A stretch of 64,000 bases of DNA from Sorangium sp025924095 (GTDB lineage Bacteria; Myxococcota_A; Polyangia; Polyangiales; Polyangiaceae). The position numbers and the translations under genes are program-made. Under the pieces are notes generated by a model. The model had not been told where the DNA came from. It searched no databases and was given only the letters and a program-made list of their open reading frames with translations. Below, piece by piece: positions 18,039-26,978 of this stretch (position 1 is its first letter; every line of letters starts with the position of its first letter). The DNA lies in the NCBI RefSeq assembly GCF_051521505.1, contig NZ_CP150356.1, positions 8,432,001 to 8,496,000 of the forward strand. The letters run 5' to 3'.

Positions 18039-18911
18039 TCAGCGGCCGCGGGACAGGCGAGCAGCCCCGCGCTGCGCGAGCGGACTGGCGCACACTTCGA
18101 GCCCCTCGCGCCGCAGCGCATAGACGATACCGCTTTGAAGGTTGGCCAGGACCACGATGCCCGCGAGGTGGGCGCCCTGCTCGCTCAGCGCACGGGCTAT
18201 CTCGGGGCGGATGCCGACCAGCACCGGGTGAGCGCCGAGGAGGTCGACCGCGCGCGCGGTGCGCACGAGCGCGTCGATGGCCTCCGCGTCCATCGCCGGC
18301 ACGCCGGTCACGTCGAGGATCGCGGTGCGCGCTTGCCGGTCCACCACGTCACGCAACAGGCACTCGGTGATCCTGCTCGCTCGCTCTGTATCGAGCTTTC
18401 CGATGAGCGGCAGCACCAGGATGTGGTCGTACACCGGCATGATCGGCGTCGAGAGCTCCAGGATCACGCGGCGCAGCTCGCGCTCGCGGTTCTGTATCGC
18501 GCGCTCGAGCGCGAGCTGCATCTCGTCGCGCTGGACGCCGATCTCGCGCCTCTCCTGCTCCGCCACCGCGTCCACGAGCAGCGTGAGGTAGTCGTTCACG
18601 CGCGCCGCCTCCTCCAGCGCTCCGGGCGCGTTTCCGGGCAGGCGCGCCAGCACCTGGCGCAGAAGAGCGCGGCTCAGCCCGAGGAGGGCGCGCAGCCCGA
18701 GCCCCTGCTGCCCGAGCTTGTGCCCGAGCGACAGGACGGGCGCCGTGTCGCCGGCGGACATGAACTGGAACAGCGCGTCCAGGAGCTGCTGCGCGACCTG
18801 CGGCAACCGGAACGGCGGGAGGCCGCTGCGGTTGTGCACGACGTTGTCCTTGAGCACCTTCGCGGCGCTCTTCGCCAGCGCCTGGCGCTCCGGGTCGATC
18901 CAGCTCTGCAT
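18039..18911 (-). CDS. RsbR-like STAS-domain protein
   Basis: 290 residues. The N-terminal 130 are helical and globin/sensor-like in pattern, followed by a helical connector (about 120-160, 'ERAIQNRERELRRVILELS') and a C-terminal STAS domain (about 165-275) with 'ILDVTGVPAMDAEAIDALV' and 'LLGAHPVLVGIRPEIARAL'. This is the arrangement of RsbR co-antagonists of stressosomes, which in Bacillus relay stress signals to RsbT. The usual phosphorylated Thr/Ser of RsbR is replaced at the expected STAS position by a 'DVTGVP' context with one Thr. No rsbS/rsbT genes are adjacent. Confidence 0.75.
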   Translation of the reverse strand: MQSWIDPERQALAKSAAKVLKDNVVHNRSGLPPFRLPQVAQQLLDALFQFMSAGDTAPVLSLGHKLGQQGLGLRALLGLSRALLRQVLARLPGNAPGALEEAARVNDYLTLLVDAVAEQERREIGVQRDEMQLALERAIQNRERELRRVILELSTPIMPVYDHILVLPLIGKLDTERASRITECLLRDVVDRQARTAILDVTGVPAMDAEAIDALVRTARAVDLLGAHPVLVGIRPEIARALSEQGAHLAGIVVLANLQSGIVYALRREGLEVCASPLAQRGAARLSRGR

Positions 18912-19357
18912 AGGACCTCCGCTTCCCTGGCCTTGGCCATGTCGTATGAATGCTCACGAAGTAGAGAAATAGATCACCCTTGGGCCGCGCAAGCTTGTCT
19001 GTGCGCCAGACTGGAGCGGATCTCGGCGCCATGCCGCGATCTGCTCGTCATGCAGACGAATGTCGTGACTTCGCAAGGCGCTCCCCCTACCGAGATGCGG
19101 CCTCACGCCCCCGTGCCGTCTCTCTACATACCAGTATCCTGGCCGTCTGTGCTCCATGACAAACGCGGCGTGCAGCGGCGCAACCACGGCACCCGGTGGG
19201 CCCGCAGCGCGGCTTGCAGGGACGGATCTGGCATGAGCGAGGGCTCCGTCTCCGATGCAACCAGGCTACCAGCATCGGGAGGCGACCGACTGCCGTTCTG
19301 GCGCTCGGAGCGACGCGCATCCCACAGCGCTCGCGCCGCCCTATCGGCGAACGGGCG
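18912..19357. other. Intergenic region with no recognised gene
   Basis: About 450 bp between the RsbR-like gene start and the toxin gene stop, both on the minus strand. Only short open frames of low-quality composition. It should contain the RsbR promoter; no convincing boxes were found. Confidence 0.4.
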
Positions 19358-19600
19358 CTACAGCCGGTACACCCACCAGACGCGCATCACGCCGTCCCAG
19401 GGGTCGAGCGTGGCGAGGACGCGATACCGCCCGACACGCAGGCGCATGACGCCGGTAGGGTCAGCGGGGACGTGGCGGACGTTGCCCTCGCCTGTCGCCG
19501 CGAAGAGCTGCACAGCCGCATCGACCCTGCCGGCGTCAAGCCAGTGAATCTGGCGCAGCGAGACGCTACCGGATGGGGTCCACTCGACCTCCCAGCTCAT
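19358..19600 (-). CDS. ParE/RelE-type toxin of a toxin-antitoxin pair
   Basis: 80 residues from the internal ATG giving 'MSWEVEWTPSG'. The fold pattern (beta-helix-beta-beta-beta) and 'VMRLRVGRYRVLATLDP' with 'WWVYRL' at the end match ParE/RelE family toxins, which block gyrase or cut mRNA on the ribosome. It overlaps the upstream antitoxin gene by 35 nt, a common arrangement. RelE and ParE types cannot be separated here, and a degraded toxin with weak catalytic residues is possible. Confidence 0.7.
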   Translation of the reverse strand: MSWEVEWTPSGSVSLRQIHWLDAGRVDAAVQLFAATGEGNVRHVPADPTGVMRLRVGRYRVLATLDPWDGVMRVWWVYRL

Positions 19601-19865
19601 CGAGGGCGTCGAGTCGGCGCGCGCGCGCGTAGATCTCGTCGAACTCGGCACCGGCGCCTTCGGCCTCCGCCCGCTTCCTGAGTTCAGCCGTCGCCACTTC
19701 GCCGGGGATCATCGGCCCGGCAGCCCCCTCCGCCATCGCCATGCGCTCCTCCACCGTGAGCGGCTCGTCATCGACGGGCGCGTGGAGGAACGCCTGCCAC
19801 ACCGGGTCGTTCTCGGGGATGACCGGCTGCCGAGCGGGGGCGGTGCTATCTCGTCGCGGGCTCAT
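19566..19865 (-). CDS. Antitoxin of the ParE/RelE-type pair
   Basis: 99 residues. The central part 'PLTVEERMAMAEGAAG' and the acidic, helical C-terminus fit antitoxins that wrap around RelE/ParE toxins. The N-terminus is disordered and Pro/Arg-rich with no obvious ribbon-helix-helix. It starts with an ATGA overlap on the stop of the small upstream gene and overlaps the toxin start by 35 nt, so the three genes form one translationally coupled unit. Identification rests on size, order and overlap. Confidence 0.65.
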   Translation of the reverse strand: MSPRRDSTAPARQPVIPENDPVWQAFLHAPVDDEPLTVEERMAMAEGAAGPMIPGEVATAELRKRAEAEGAGAEFDEIYARARRLDALDELGGRVDPIR

Positions 19866-20131
19866 GTCCGAGAGGTTACTACGGCACCCTCGTCGGATCG
19901 ACGGCGTTCGGCGTGGAAAATGCCGACAGCTGAAGGGAATGCGCTTCGGCCGAGCTGCTCCCGCTCGCAGCGCTCCTGCTCCGCGATCGCCATGTCGGCA
20001 GCTCGGACGCCCCCGACGAAGAGCGCCGCGTCCGCGGGGTCGTTCAAGTCCAGGCCGAGCCGAAGCAGTACGGCGCGGTCGCGCGGCGGGACCGAGCGAA
20101 GGATCTCGGCGGCGGAGCGGCGGCGGGGCAC
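19862..20131 (-). CDS. Small hypothetical protein coupled to the toxin-antitoxin pair
   Basis: 89 residues, GTG start. It reads as real protein ('EILRSVPPRDRAVLLRLGLDL', shown in part) with a helical N-terminal half and 'DMAIAEQERCEREQLGR'. Its stop overlaps the antitoxin start (ATGA). The family is not recognised. It could be a third component of the toxin-antitoxin module such as a regulator, or an unrelated gene read through. The peroxiredoxin gene ends 60 nt upstream on the same strand. Confidence 0.45.
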   Translation of the reverse strand: MPRRRSAAEILRSVPPRDRAVLLRLGLDLNDPADAALFVGGVRAADMAIAEQERCEREQLGRSAFPSAVGIFHAERRRSDEGAVVTSRT

Positions 20132-20191
20132 GGACGCGGGCCTGCCCCGCCGAGCAGGCCGGTAGGCCTCGGCTCCAGCATCCCGTGATGC

Positions 20192-20779
20192 CTAGGGTTG
20201 TTGACCGTAATACGCCGGCTCCTGGCCGGGCTTCCACTTGATGTTGCAACCGATGCTCGGGCGCTGATCCGAGGGGACGGGCGCCGACGCGAGCACCGCG
20301 TCGATGGCGGCGCGGAGGTCGCGGCCAGTCACCGGGACGTCGTTGCCAGGACGGCTGTCGTCGAGCTGACCGCGATAGACAAGCCGGCGATCGGGGCCGA
20401 ACAGGTAGAAGTCCGGCGTGCAGGCCGCCCGATAGGCCTTGGCCACCTGCTGCGACTCGTCGAGGAGGTACGGGAACGTATAGCCGACCTCGCGCGCCTC
20501 CCTCGCCATCGCCTCGGCGTTGTCCGCCGGATAGGCAGCGATGTCGTTCGGGTTGATGGCCACGATGGCCACCTCCTCGGGGCGATAATCGCGCCGCAGC
20601 CTGGCGAGCTCGTGGCGGACGTGTTTGACGAACGGACAATGATTGCAGATGAACATCACGAGGAGCGCCCGCTCCCCGGTGAAATCCGACAGCGCAACCT
20701 GCTTTCCGTTGAAGTCCGGCAGCCTGAAATCGGGCGCCGGGGTGCCCAGCTCAAGCATCGTGGACGGTGTGCGTGCCAT
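20192..20779 (-). CDS. Thioredoxin-fold peroxiredoxin (AhpC/TSA, redoxin type)
   Basis: 195 residues. Thioredoxin fold with 'PAPDFRLPDFNGKQVALSD', then 'LLVMFICNHCPFVKHV', where the single Cys in 'CNHCPF' and its neighbour are the likely redox pair, and 'TPDFYLFGPDRRLVYRGQLD' near the C-terminus. This matches the thioredoxin family proteins with the NHCPFV motif that are widespread in bacteria. It probably reduces peroxides or disulfides in the cytoplasm; no signal peptide is present. Start chosen at the ATG preceded by GAGAGGAGA. Confidence 0.88.
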   Translation of the reverse strand: MARTPSTMLELGTPAPDFRLPDFNGKQVALSDFTGERALLVMFICNHCPFVKHVRHELARLRRDYRPEEVAIVAINPNDIAAYPADNAEAMAREAREVGYTFPYLLDESQQVAKAYRAACTPDFYLFGPDRRLVYRGQLDDSRPGNDVPVTGRDLRAAIDAVLASAPVPSDQRPSIGCNIKWKPGQEPAYYGQQP

Positions 20780-20874
20780 GACAGGATTCTCCTCTCGCTG
20801 TAACGGAGCGCACCCTACCACGCGGGAGGGCAGGAACGCCCGCGCCGCGCGCACGGGCGTCGCCGCTCCCCGCC

Positions 20875-20937
20875 CCCGCCGCCTGCGGCTCGGCCGCCGG
20901 CCGCCGGCCGCGGCCGCGCCGAGCCGCAGGCGGCGGG
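20875..20937. repeat. Perfect 20-bp inverted repeat between divergent genes
   Basis: Arms 20875-20894 and 20918-20937 are perfect reverse complements, with a 23-nt GC-only loop that can itself pair. It lies in the 340-bp region between the peroxiredoxin gene (minus) and the acyltransferase-like gene (plus), which point away from each other. A simple end-of-gene terminator is therefore not expected. It could be an operator, an mRNA 5' structure or an intergenic palindromic repeat. Confidence 0.8.
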
Positions 20938-21119
20938 CGGGCAACCCCAGGCAGGCGCGCCGACGCCATGAGCCCCCGGACAACCGGGCACGCCAGACAG
21001 CCCGGGACGAATGCACACCTCCGCGAGACGGCTGACGGACAGCGCACGAGAACGCACGAGAACGCACTATAAACAGACGCTCTCGTGCCTCATTGGTCCA
21101 CGCGCACTACATTCATCGG

Positions 21120-22205
21120 ATGCGACTCCAATCGCTGGACATCTTTCGCGGGATGACGATCTTCGCGATGCTCCTCGTCAATTTCCAGGACAGCTTTCCG
21201 GCCGTCTACCCGCCCCTTGTCCACTCGTACTGGGATGGCTGCACCCCCGCAGACACGATATTTCCTTGCTTCCTGTTCATCATCGGTGTGACCCTGCACA
21301 TTTCCATGTCGGCCCGCCGCGCGCGCGGGGCGACCGACGGGGAGATCGTCCTCCAGGTCGTCAGGCGCGGCGCGATCTTCGTCCTCCTCGGGCTGTTCCT
21401 CTCGGCGTTCCCGTTCTACCCCGAAGGGCGCCTCACGCAGCTGCGCATCCCGGGCGTTCTCCAGCGCATCGGCCTCGCGTACGTGCTCGCGGCGCTCGTC
21501 AGCCTCAAGACGACGGCGCGGCAGCAGGCGGGCATCATCGCCGCGGCCCTGATCGGCTACTGGCTCCTCCTGCGGCTCTATCCGCTCGACGACCCGCTCC
21601 AGACGCTGACGGCCCGGGTGGATCGGTATTTCCTCGGAGCCCACATCGCGCCCAAGGGGTGGGACGCGATGGGCATCCTCGCCACCGTCCCCGCGGCGAT
21701 GACGGTGATGCTGGGGGGCCTCGGCGGCCGCTGGCTCACCTCGACCGCGGGGCTCCGCACGCGCGTCGCCGGGCTCCTCGCCGCCGGCGCCGCGGCGATC
21801 GCGCTGGGCCTCGTCTGGGGCCAGTGGTTCGCGTGGAACCGCGGCGTGTACTCGAGCTCGTTCGCGCTGTTCACCGCCGGCGTGGCCGCGGTCGTCCTCG
21901 CCGCCTGCATGTGGATCGTGGACGTGAAGCAATGGCGGCGATGGGGCGCCCCGTTCCTGATCTTCGGCGCGAACCCCATCGCGGCCTACGTGGGCTCGAC
22001 CATGATGTGGCGCCTGCTCTATCACTCGAGCGTGACCGGAGACGACGGCGCGAGCACGAGCGCGCTCCAGCTCCTCTACGCGCGCCTCTTCGCGCCGTGG
22101 CTCTCGCCGCTGAACGCCTCCCTCGCCTTCGCGCTCACGGTGGTCGCCCTGTGGCTCGCGCTCCTCTACCCCCTCCACCGCAGGGGCATCTTCCTCAAGG
22201 TCTGA
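21120..22205 (+). CDS. Multi-pass membrane acyltransferase of the DUF5009/COG4299 (heparan-glucosaminide N-acetyltransferase-like) family
   Basis: 361 residues with about ten hydrophobic helices. The opening 'RLQSLDIFRGMTIFAMLLVN' and the following 'PADTIFPCFLFIIGV' are typical of this family, as is 'RIPGVLQRIGLAYVLAAL'. These inner-membrane proteins probably transfer acetyl groups from acetyl-CoA to cell-envelope sugars; the bacterial substrate is not known. Start placed at the ATG giving 'MRLQSLD', as relatives begin this way; an in-frame ATG 27 nt upstream exists. A GC-rich inverted repeat after the gene (about 22206-22300) could end transcription. Confidence 0.85.
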   Translation: MRLQSLDIFRGMTIFAMLLVNFQDSFPAVYPPLVHSYWDGCTPADTIFPCFLFIIGVTLHISMSARRARGATDGEIVLQVVRRGAIFVLLGLFLSAFPFYPEGRLTQLRIPGVLQRIGLAYVLAALVSLKTTARQQAGIIAAALIGYWLLLRLYPLDDPLQTLTARVDRYFLGAHIAPKGWDAMGILATVPAAMTVMLGGLGGRWLTSTAGLRTRVAGLLAAGAAAIALGLVWGQWFAWNRGVYSSSFALFTAGVAAVVLAACMWIVDVKQWRRWGAPFLIFGANPIAAYVGSTMMWRLLYHSSVTGDDGASTSALQLLYARLFAPWLSPLNASLAFALTVVALWLALLYPLHRRGIFLKV

Positions 22206-22352
22206 GGCGCGCGGGCAGGCAGGATCGAGCGCCGCGCTCACCCCGGGGAGCGGCGCCCGCGCTCCGTCTTCCCACGCGCTTCCCGCGCTCCTGCCCGCGC
22301 GCGCCGCCCCCTCCAGCGGCCGCTGCCGTGGTGTACTACGCTCGCTCCCCGC

Positions 22353-24224
22353 ATGACCCAAGGCGTCCGCCCCCTGCACGAGCTCCGCGACGAGGCCCGC
22401 TCCGCGCTGGCCAGGAGCGATCTGCCCCGCGCGCGCGACGCGCTCTTCAGCGCCCTCCAGCACACAATCGCCCGCGAGGACGACTACGTCGCCATGACGG
22501 ACGAGCTCCGCGACGTGCTGGTCCGGCTGGGCGAACCAAGGAGCGCCCTCACCGTGGCCTGGTACGCGGGCAGCGAGCACAGCCAGCGGCCCCTCATCGC
22601 GCACGTCCCGCCCATCGACCGCGCGCGCACCCTGCTCGCCTGGGCCGAGCGCGAGCAGGACCCCGAGCGGCAGAAACGGCTCCACGCCCGCGCCGCCGAC
22701 GAGTACGAGGCCGCCGGCCTCGTCGCGCAGGCCGCCATCGCCCGCGAGCGCGGCCAGGACTTCGCCCGCGCCCGCGCCCTCTGGTCGCGCCTCGCCCAGC
22801 TGCTCTCCTCGTCGGGCAGCGATCTCTACGCCGCCGGCCTCGCCCGCTTCAACCTCGCCCGCACCTCGCTCCGCACCGGCGACGCCGCGGCCGCGCGCGA
22901 GGCCGTCTTCGCCTCCGTCCACCTGCTCGAGGAGGCCGCCGACCGTTACGAGACCATCGGCCAGCGCGAGCGCGCCTTCGACTGCTACCAGGTCCTCATC
23001 GCCGTCGGCCGCGAGAGCCGCGCCTTCGAGCACGTCCTCGAGGGCTACGTGAACGTCATCCGCATCCTGCGCGAGGACCACCTGCGCTACTACGCGCTCC
23101 AGTCCTACGAGGAGGCGGTCGCCGCGGCCGAGAAGCAGGGCGAGATCTCCGCCGCCGCCACGCTCGCCCGCGAGATGGCCACGTACGCCCGGAAAGAGGG
23201 CCTCACCGCCGTCGCCAACTTCGCCGTGCTCACGCAGGCCCGCCTCTGGCAAGAGGTGTCCGCCGTCTCGCAGAAGCGCGCCGCCCCGCCCGAGATCGCC
23301 GAGAACGCGCTGCTCGCCGCCGTGATCGCGCTCGGCGAGGCGGGGCAGTACAGCAAGGTCGGCACCCTCTATCGCGCCCTCACGCAGCTGCCGCTCGCGG
23401 AGACCCGGAAGAAGCACTACGCCCGCGCCGGCGGCCGCTACGTGAGCGCGCAGGACCTGCCGATCGACGCGTCGCCGCTGCCGGCGCACCTCCGCCACGA
23501 GCTCGGCTTCCCCGACGTCTGGCACATCGATCTCGTCGAGTGGGAGCAGGCCGGCAGCGCCAGCCAGGCGTGCGGCGACATCGTCCTCGACCCGGCGCAG
23601 TGGTCCGAGGTCACCCGCCGCCGCGCCATGCTCGCCCGGCTGACCGCGCTCGCCGTGGAGGGCGCGACGCCCGAGGCCGCCCCGGCGCAGCGGTCGCCCG
23701 CGCAGCAGCTCATCAGCCTCGCCGAGCAGCTGGCGACGGTCGAGCTCTACACGATCCTCTCGCCGCTCGAGCACCTGTTCCGCCGCCCCGAGCCGAAGAT
23801 CCGGGTGGCCGTGGTCCGCGCCCTCTCCCGCTTCCTCTACAAGCGCACGTTCATCACGCTCCGCGACGCGCTCGTGGACCCCGACCCCACCGTGCTCCAC
23901 GAGGCCGCGCGCGCGCTCGAGGAGCTCCGCTTCGCCCACGCCTTCGAGCCGCTCGCCCGCATCTACCGCGAGTCGCAGGCGCCCGCCGTCCGCGCCAGCG
24001 CCGTGCGCGCGATCGCGAAGATAGACACCCTCGAGGCCGGCGAGATGCTCCTCGGCATCCTCCAGCACGAGGGCGCCGAGGAGCGCGCCGCGGCCGTCGA
24101 GGCGCTGAAGCGCGCGCGCGGCATGAAATTCGTGGAGCTCGCCCGCGCCTCGCTCGCCGAGCTGCCAGGCTCCGCGCAACTGGTGGTGCGCGAGATCCTC
24201 CAGAGTCGCGGCATCAGCCCGTGA
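22353..24224 (+). CDS. TPR/HEAT-repeat protein
   Basis: 623 residues, all helical. The first 360 residues carry TPR-like helix pairs ('ALVKE'-type spacing, e.g. 'ARTLLAWAEREQDPERQKRL', 'ARFNLARTSLRTGDAAAARE'). The last 170 carry HEAT/armadillo-type repeats ('KIRVAVVRALSRFLYKRTF', 'AVRASAVRAIAKIDTLEA'). No signal peptide, catalytic motif or membrane segment. It is a protein-binding scaffold of unknown partners. Such combinations are common in myxobacterial genomes. It stands alone between an acyltransferase-like gene and a gene-free stretch. Confidence 0.65.
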   Translation: MTQGVRPLHELRDEARSALARSDLPRARDALFSALQHTIAREDDYVAMTDELRDVLVRLGEPRSALTVAWYAGSEHSQRPLIAHVPPIDRARTLLAWAEREQDPERQKRLHARAADEYEAAGLVAQAAIARERGQDFARARALWSRLAQLLSSSGSDLYAAGLARFNLARTSLRTGDAAAAREAVFASVHLLEEAADRYETIGQRERAFDCYQVLIAVGRESRAFEHVLEGYVNVIRILREDHLRYYALQSYEEAVAAAEKQGEISAAATLAREMATYARKEGLTAVANFAVLTQARLWQEVSAVSQKRAAPPEIAENALLAAVIALGEAGQYSKVGTLYRALTQLPLAETRKKHYARAGGRYVSAQDLPIDASPLPAHLRHELGFPDVWHIDLVEWEQAGSASQACGDIVLDPAQWSEVTRRRAMLARLTALAVEGATPEAAPAQRSPAQQLISLAEQLATVELYTILSPLEHLFRRPEPKIRVAVVRALSRFLYKRTFITLRDALVDPDPTVLHEAARALEELRFAHAFEPLARIYRESQAPAVRASAVRAIAKIDTLEAGEMLLGILQHEGAEERAAAVEALKRARGMKFVELARASLAELPGSAQLVVREILQSRGISP

Positions 24225-24780
24225 GCGCACAAGCGCGCCTGCGCGCCCACCGGTCGCCGGCTCCCCGCGCCGGACAGCGCCGGGGTGGTGGCCTGTCCGG
24301 ACGTCAACAGCAGACTGCGCCCGGTCCCCACCCCCGCTCATGCGCTGGAAAGCGGATCAGACGAGTAACCCCGCGATTGTGCGCCGCGGCAAGGGGATTC
24401 CCCTAACGACTTTGTGTCTGGCGTCGCGATGGGGGGGTGCACGGCACCTTCCAGTCGGGATACCCTGCACGCGCCAATCCAACTCATCCCGAGAGCCGCT
24501 CGGCGCGTAATGTCGTAAGCATTGAAGCGGACGGAGCGCTTGGGGGAGCGCTGGGAAACCGCCGTCCGGGCTCCCGGTGGTGCGCTGCTCGACAACGGTC
24601 GACTTCTCAGCGCGCCACCGGCGGCTCTTCTTGCGTGGGCAGCAGCTGGGCGCCGTCGCGCGGCGCCCAGCTGCCCTGGCAGACACGGCGCCGCCGGGGC
24701 GCACGCGCGCCGGCTCCGCCGCGGGCGCTCGGCGGCCGACGATCGGCTCGAGCGCGGCGCGCGCGGGCGGCGAGCGGGGC
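24225..24780. other. Gene-free region between convergent genes
   Basis: About 555 bp between the HEAT/TPR gene (plus) and the SDR gene (minus), which converge. Base composition dips toward A/T near 24340-24520 but no start-to-stop frame with protein-like content was found. It contains a strong hairpin at 24642-24674. Confidence 0.5.
24642..24674 (-). terminator. Hairpin, candidate terminator of the SDR gene
   Basis: Perfect 13-bp stem (24642-24654 with 24662-24674), 7-nt loop, very GC-rich, about 110 nt after the SDR stop on the minus strand. No U-tract follows, so it may be a weak or factor-assisted terminator. Confidence 0.4.
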
Positions 24781-25698
24781 TCAGCGGCGGAAGATCGACT
24801 CGAGCGCAGGCACAAGGCGGGCGTGGCGGAACGTGTAGCCGAGCTCCTCCGCCCGCCTGGGATGGACGCGCTGCCCGGTGGTGACGATCTCGGCCGCGTC
24901 GCCCATCCCGAGCTTCACCACCGCCTCGGGCACCCGGAGCCACGACGGCCGGCGGAGCACGGCGCCGATCGCCTGCGCGACCTCCTCGCCGGTCGCCGCG
25001 TGCGGCGCGGTCACGTTGAAGGGGCCCCGCACCGCGTCGCTGTCCAGGGCGAGCAGGGTCATCGCCACGACGTCGTCGCAGTGGATCCACGAGATCACCT
25101 GCTTGCCGTCGCCGATCGGCCCGCCCAAGAAGAACCTGAAGGGGGCGATCATCTTCTCGAGCGCGCCGCCGCCCTCGCCGATCACCACGCCGATCCGCAG
25201 CTGCACCGAGCGGACGCCGTGCTGCTCCTCGACGGCGCGGGCCGACTCTTCCCAGCGGACCACGACGTCGGCGAGGAAGCCCTCCCCGGGCGGGGCGCCC
25301 TCGTCGAGCACCTTCTCGCCCGGCTGCGGGCCGTAATAGCCGACCGCGGAGGCGCAGAGGAACACGGCCGGCTTGCGCCTGGCCTTGCCGATCGCCTCGC
25401 CCATGAGGCGGGTCGTGTCGACGCGGCTGTTCACGATCTCGCGCCGCGCGTCCTCGGTCCAGCGCTTGGTGATCGACTCGCCCGCGAGGTGGATGACCCC
25501 GTCCACCCCGTCGAGCTCCTCGAACCACGGCCCCGCGCTGTAGGGGCTCCACGACACGACGCGCGCCCCGGGCAGCGTCGCCTGCGTCCGCCCCACGTCG
25601 CGCGTCAGCACCGTCACCCGATCCCCCCGCGCGAGCAGCTCCTTCACGAGAGCACGACCGATAAACCCGCTGCCGCCGGTGACAAGAACCGTCTTCAC
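24781..25698 (-). CDS. NAD(P)-dependent epimerase, TIGR01777 family (YfcH/SDR39U1-like)
   Basis: 305 residues. Extended short-chain dehydrogenase: 'VLVTGGSGFIGRALVKELL' dinucleotide site, 'IHLAGESITKRW' that marks this subfamily, 'SAVGYYGPQPGE' with the catalytic Tyr, 'ISWIHCDDVV', and a C-terminal DUF1731-type segment ('VHPRRAEELGYTFRH'). Length matches the family (about 300). Substrate unknown; relatives are often linked to cell-division inhibitor annotation (SulA) without good evidence. Single gene on the minus strand, divergent from the FabV-like gene 138 bp away. Confidence 0.9.
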   Translation of the reverse strand: MKTVLVTGGSGFIGRALVKELLARGDRVTVLTRDVGRTQATLPGARVVSWSPYSAGPWFEELDGVDGVIHLAGESITKRWTEDARREIVNSRVDTTRLMGEAIGKARRKPAVFLCASAVGYYGPQPGEKVLDEGAPPGEGFLADVVVRWEESARAVEEQHGVRSVQLRIGVVIGEGGGALEKMIAPFRFFLGGPIGDGKQVISWIHCDDVVAMTLLALDSDAVRGPFNVTAPHAATGEEVAQAIGAVLRRPSWLRVPEAVVKLGMGDAAEIVTTGQRVHPRRAEELGYTFRHARLVPALESIFRR

Positions 25699-25836
25699 GA
25701 GCTCGTTCTATCACGGCTCGGACGGAGGCGGGGCTTCCCTTCGGGCGCCTCGGGCGCCACGACGGAGGCGCGCCGGACAGGCGGCAGCTGTCCAGTCGTG
25801 ACGCGGAGCGCGGGAGACGGTAAGACGCCGGACGTG

Positions 25837-26931
25837 ATGGATGACCTAGAGACCTTCAAGAAGCTTCCTCTCGGCGGCCTGGATCGCCGCTCGCTCGTCG
25901 GGGCGCTGGCCGAGCACGGCGCGCGCGTGGCGACCGAGCAGCTCGCGGCGCACCGCGCCCGCATCCGCCCGGCCGGCGCGAAGATCGCCCCGGACGCGGC
26001 GGTGCTGATCCTGGGCGGCTCGAACGGCATGACCCGGGCGCTCGCGCTGCAGCTGCTCTTCGGGGAGCGGGCCGCCGTCTTCGCCGTGCACTTCGACAGC
26101 GAGAAGATGCAGATCGGCCCGCACCACGTGAAGGCGATCACGGACGCGGCGGAGGCCGAGGGGCTCACGGCGCGCTTCTGGAACAGCGACGCCACGAAGC
26201 CGCAGGTGATCGACGAGGTGGTCGCCGCGCTGAAGGAGCGGTATCGGGCGGTGCACCTCGTGAACGGCATCGCGGCCGGCGCGATGAAGCGCTACGCGGA
26301 GCACGGGCCGACGAAGGTGAAGGACCTCGACGTCGCGTTCGATGCGGTGCTCCAGGTGCCTGATTTCTCGCGCCCCGAGAACGTCCGCAAGCTCGGGCTC
26401 GTCGAGGTGGACGTCGCGAACGAGGCGGACATCGAGCGGACGAACAAGTTCATGGGCACCTCGTCGCTCCTGTGGGCCGAGCCGCTCGCCGCGGCGGGGC
26501 TGCTCGCGAAGGGCGAGAGCGTCGTGTCGTTCTGCGACTACGACTACCCGAGCGACGATCCGGTCTACGCGATGGGCCCGCTCGCCGGCGCGAAGCAGCT
26601 GCAGCGCAAGACGATGGCGGAGATCCAGGAGCGGTTCGGGGTGCGGACAGCGCGCATCTGCTATCCGGCGCTGGCGACGACGGCGCTCGGGGCGATCCCG
26701 GGGGGGCTGCTGATGTTCGGGCTCAGCACGCAGATCCTGAAGGAGCGCGGGCAGTTCAAGGACGTCATCGATCTCGCGGGCGAGACGATGGAGATCTGGC
26801 GCCCGGGCTGGGATGGGAGCGATCTGCGGGTGGACGCGGCCTATCAGGCCTGTCTTCCGGAGTTCAACAAGCGCAAGGATCAGCTCGGGCCGAAGGACGT
26901 CCCCGGCGCGTTCCGGCTGCTGTTCACGTAG
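25837..26931 (+). CDS. FabV-like trans-2-enoyl reductase
   Basis: 364 residues. Rossmann-type 'AAVLILGGSNGMTRALALQ' at about 50-70 and a catalytic Y-x8-K ('YAMGPLAGAK') near 247 are the signature of the FabV/trans-2-enoyl-CoA reductase group, in which the Tyr-Lys spacing is eight residues rather than the six of FabI or three of classical SDRs. It would reduce enoyl-ACP or enoyl-CoA with NADH in fatty-acid synthesis. It is shorter than typical FabV (about 400), and the N-terminal family signature is not obvious, so it is a divergent branch. Start at the ATG giving 'MDDLETFKK'; the GTG codon just before is also possible. Confidence 0.75.
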   Translation: MDDLETFKKLPLGGLDRRSLVGALAEHGARVATEQLAAHRARIRPAGAKIAPDAAVLILGGSNGMTRALALQLLFGERAAVFAVHFDSEKMQIGPHHVKAITDAAEAEGLTARFWNSDATKPQVIDEVVAALKERYRAVHLVNGIAAGAMKRYAEHGPTKVKDLDVAFDAVLQVPDFSRPENVRKLGLVEVDVANEADIERTNKFMGTSSLLWAEPLAAAGLLAKGESVVSFCDYDYPSDDPVYAMGPLAGAKQLQRKTMAEIQERFGVRTARICYPALATTALGAIPGGLLMFGLSTQILKERGQFKDVIDLAGETMEIWRPGWDGSDLRVDAAYQACLPEFNKRKDQLGPKDVPGAFRLLFT

Positions 26932-26952
26932 CGTCGAGGGGGGCCGCGCGCG

Positions 26953-26978
26953 GGGGGCCGGCGCGGCCGGCGCGCCCC
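26953..26978. terminator. GC-rich hairpin between convergent genes
   Basis: An imperfect GC-only inverted repeat lies in the 46 bp between the FabV-like gene (plus) and the desaturase gene (minus). It could act as a two-way terminator; there is no U-tract. Confidence 0.3.
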
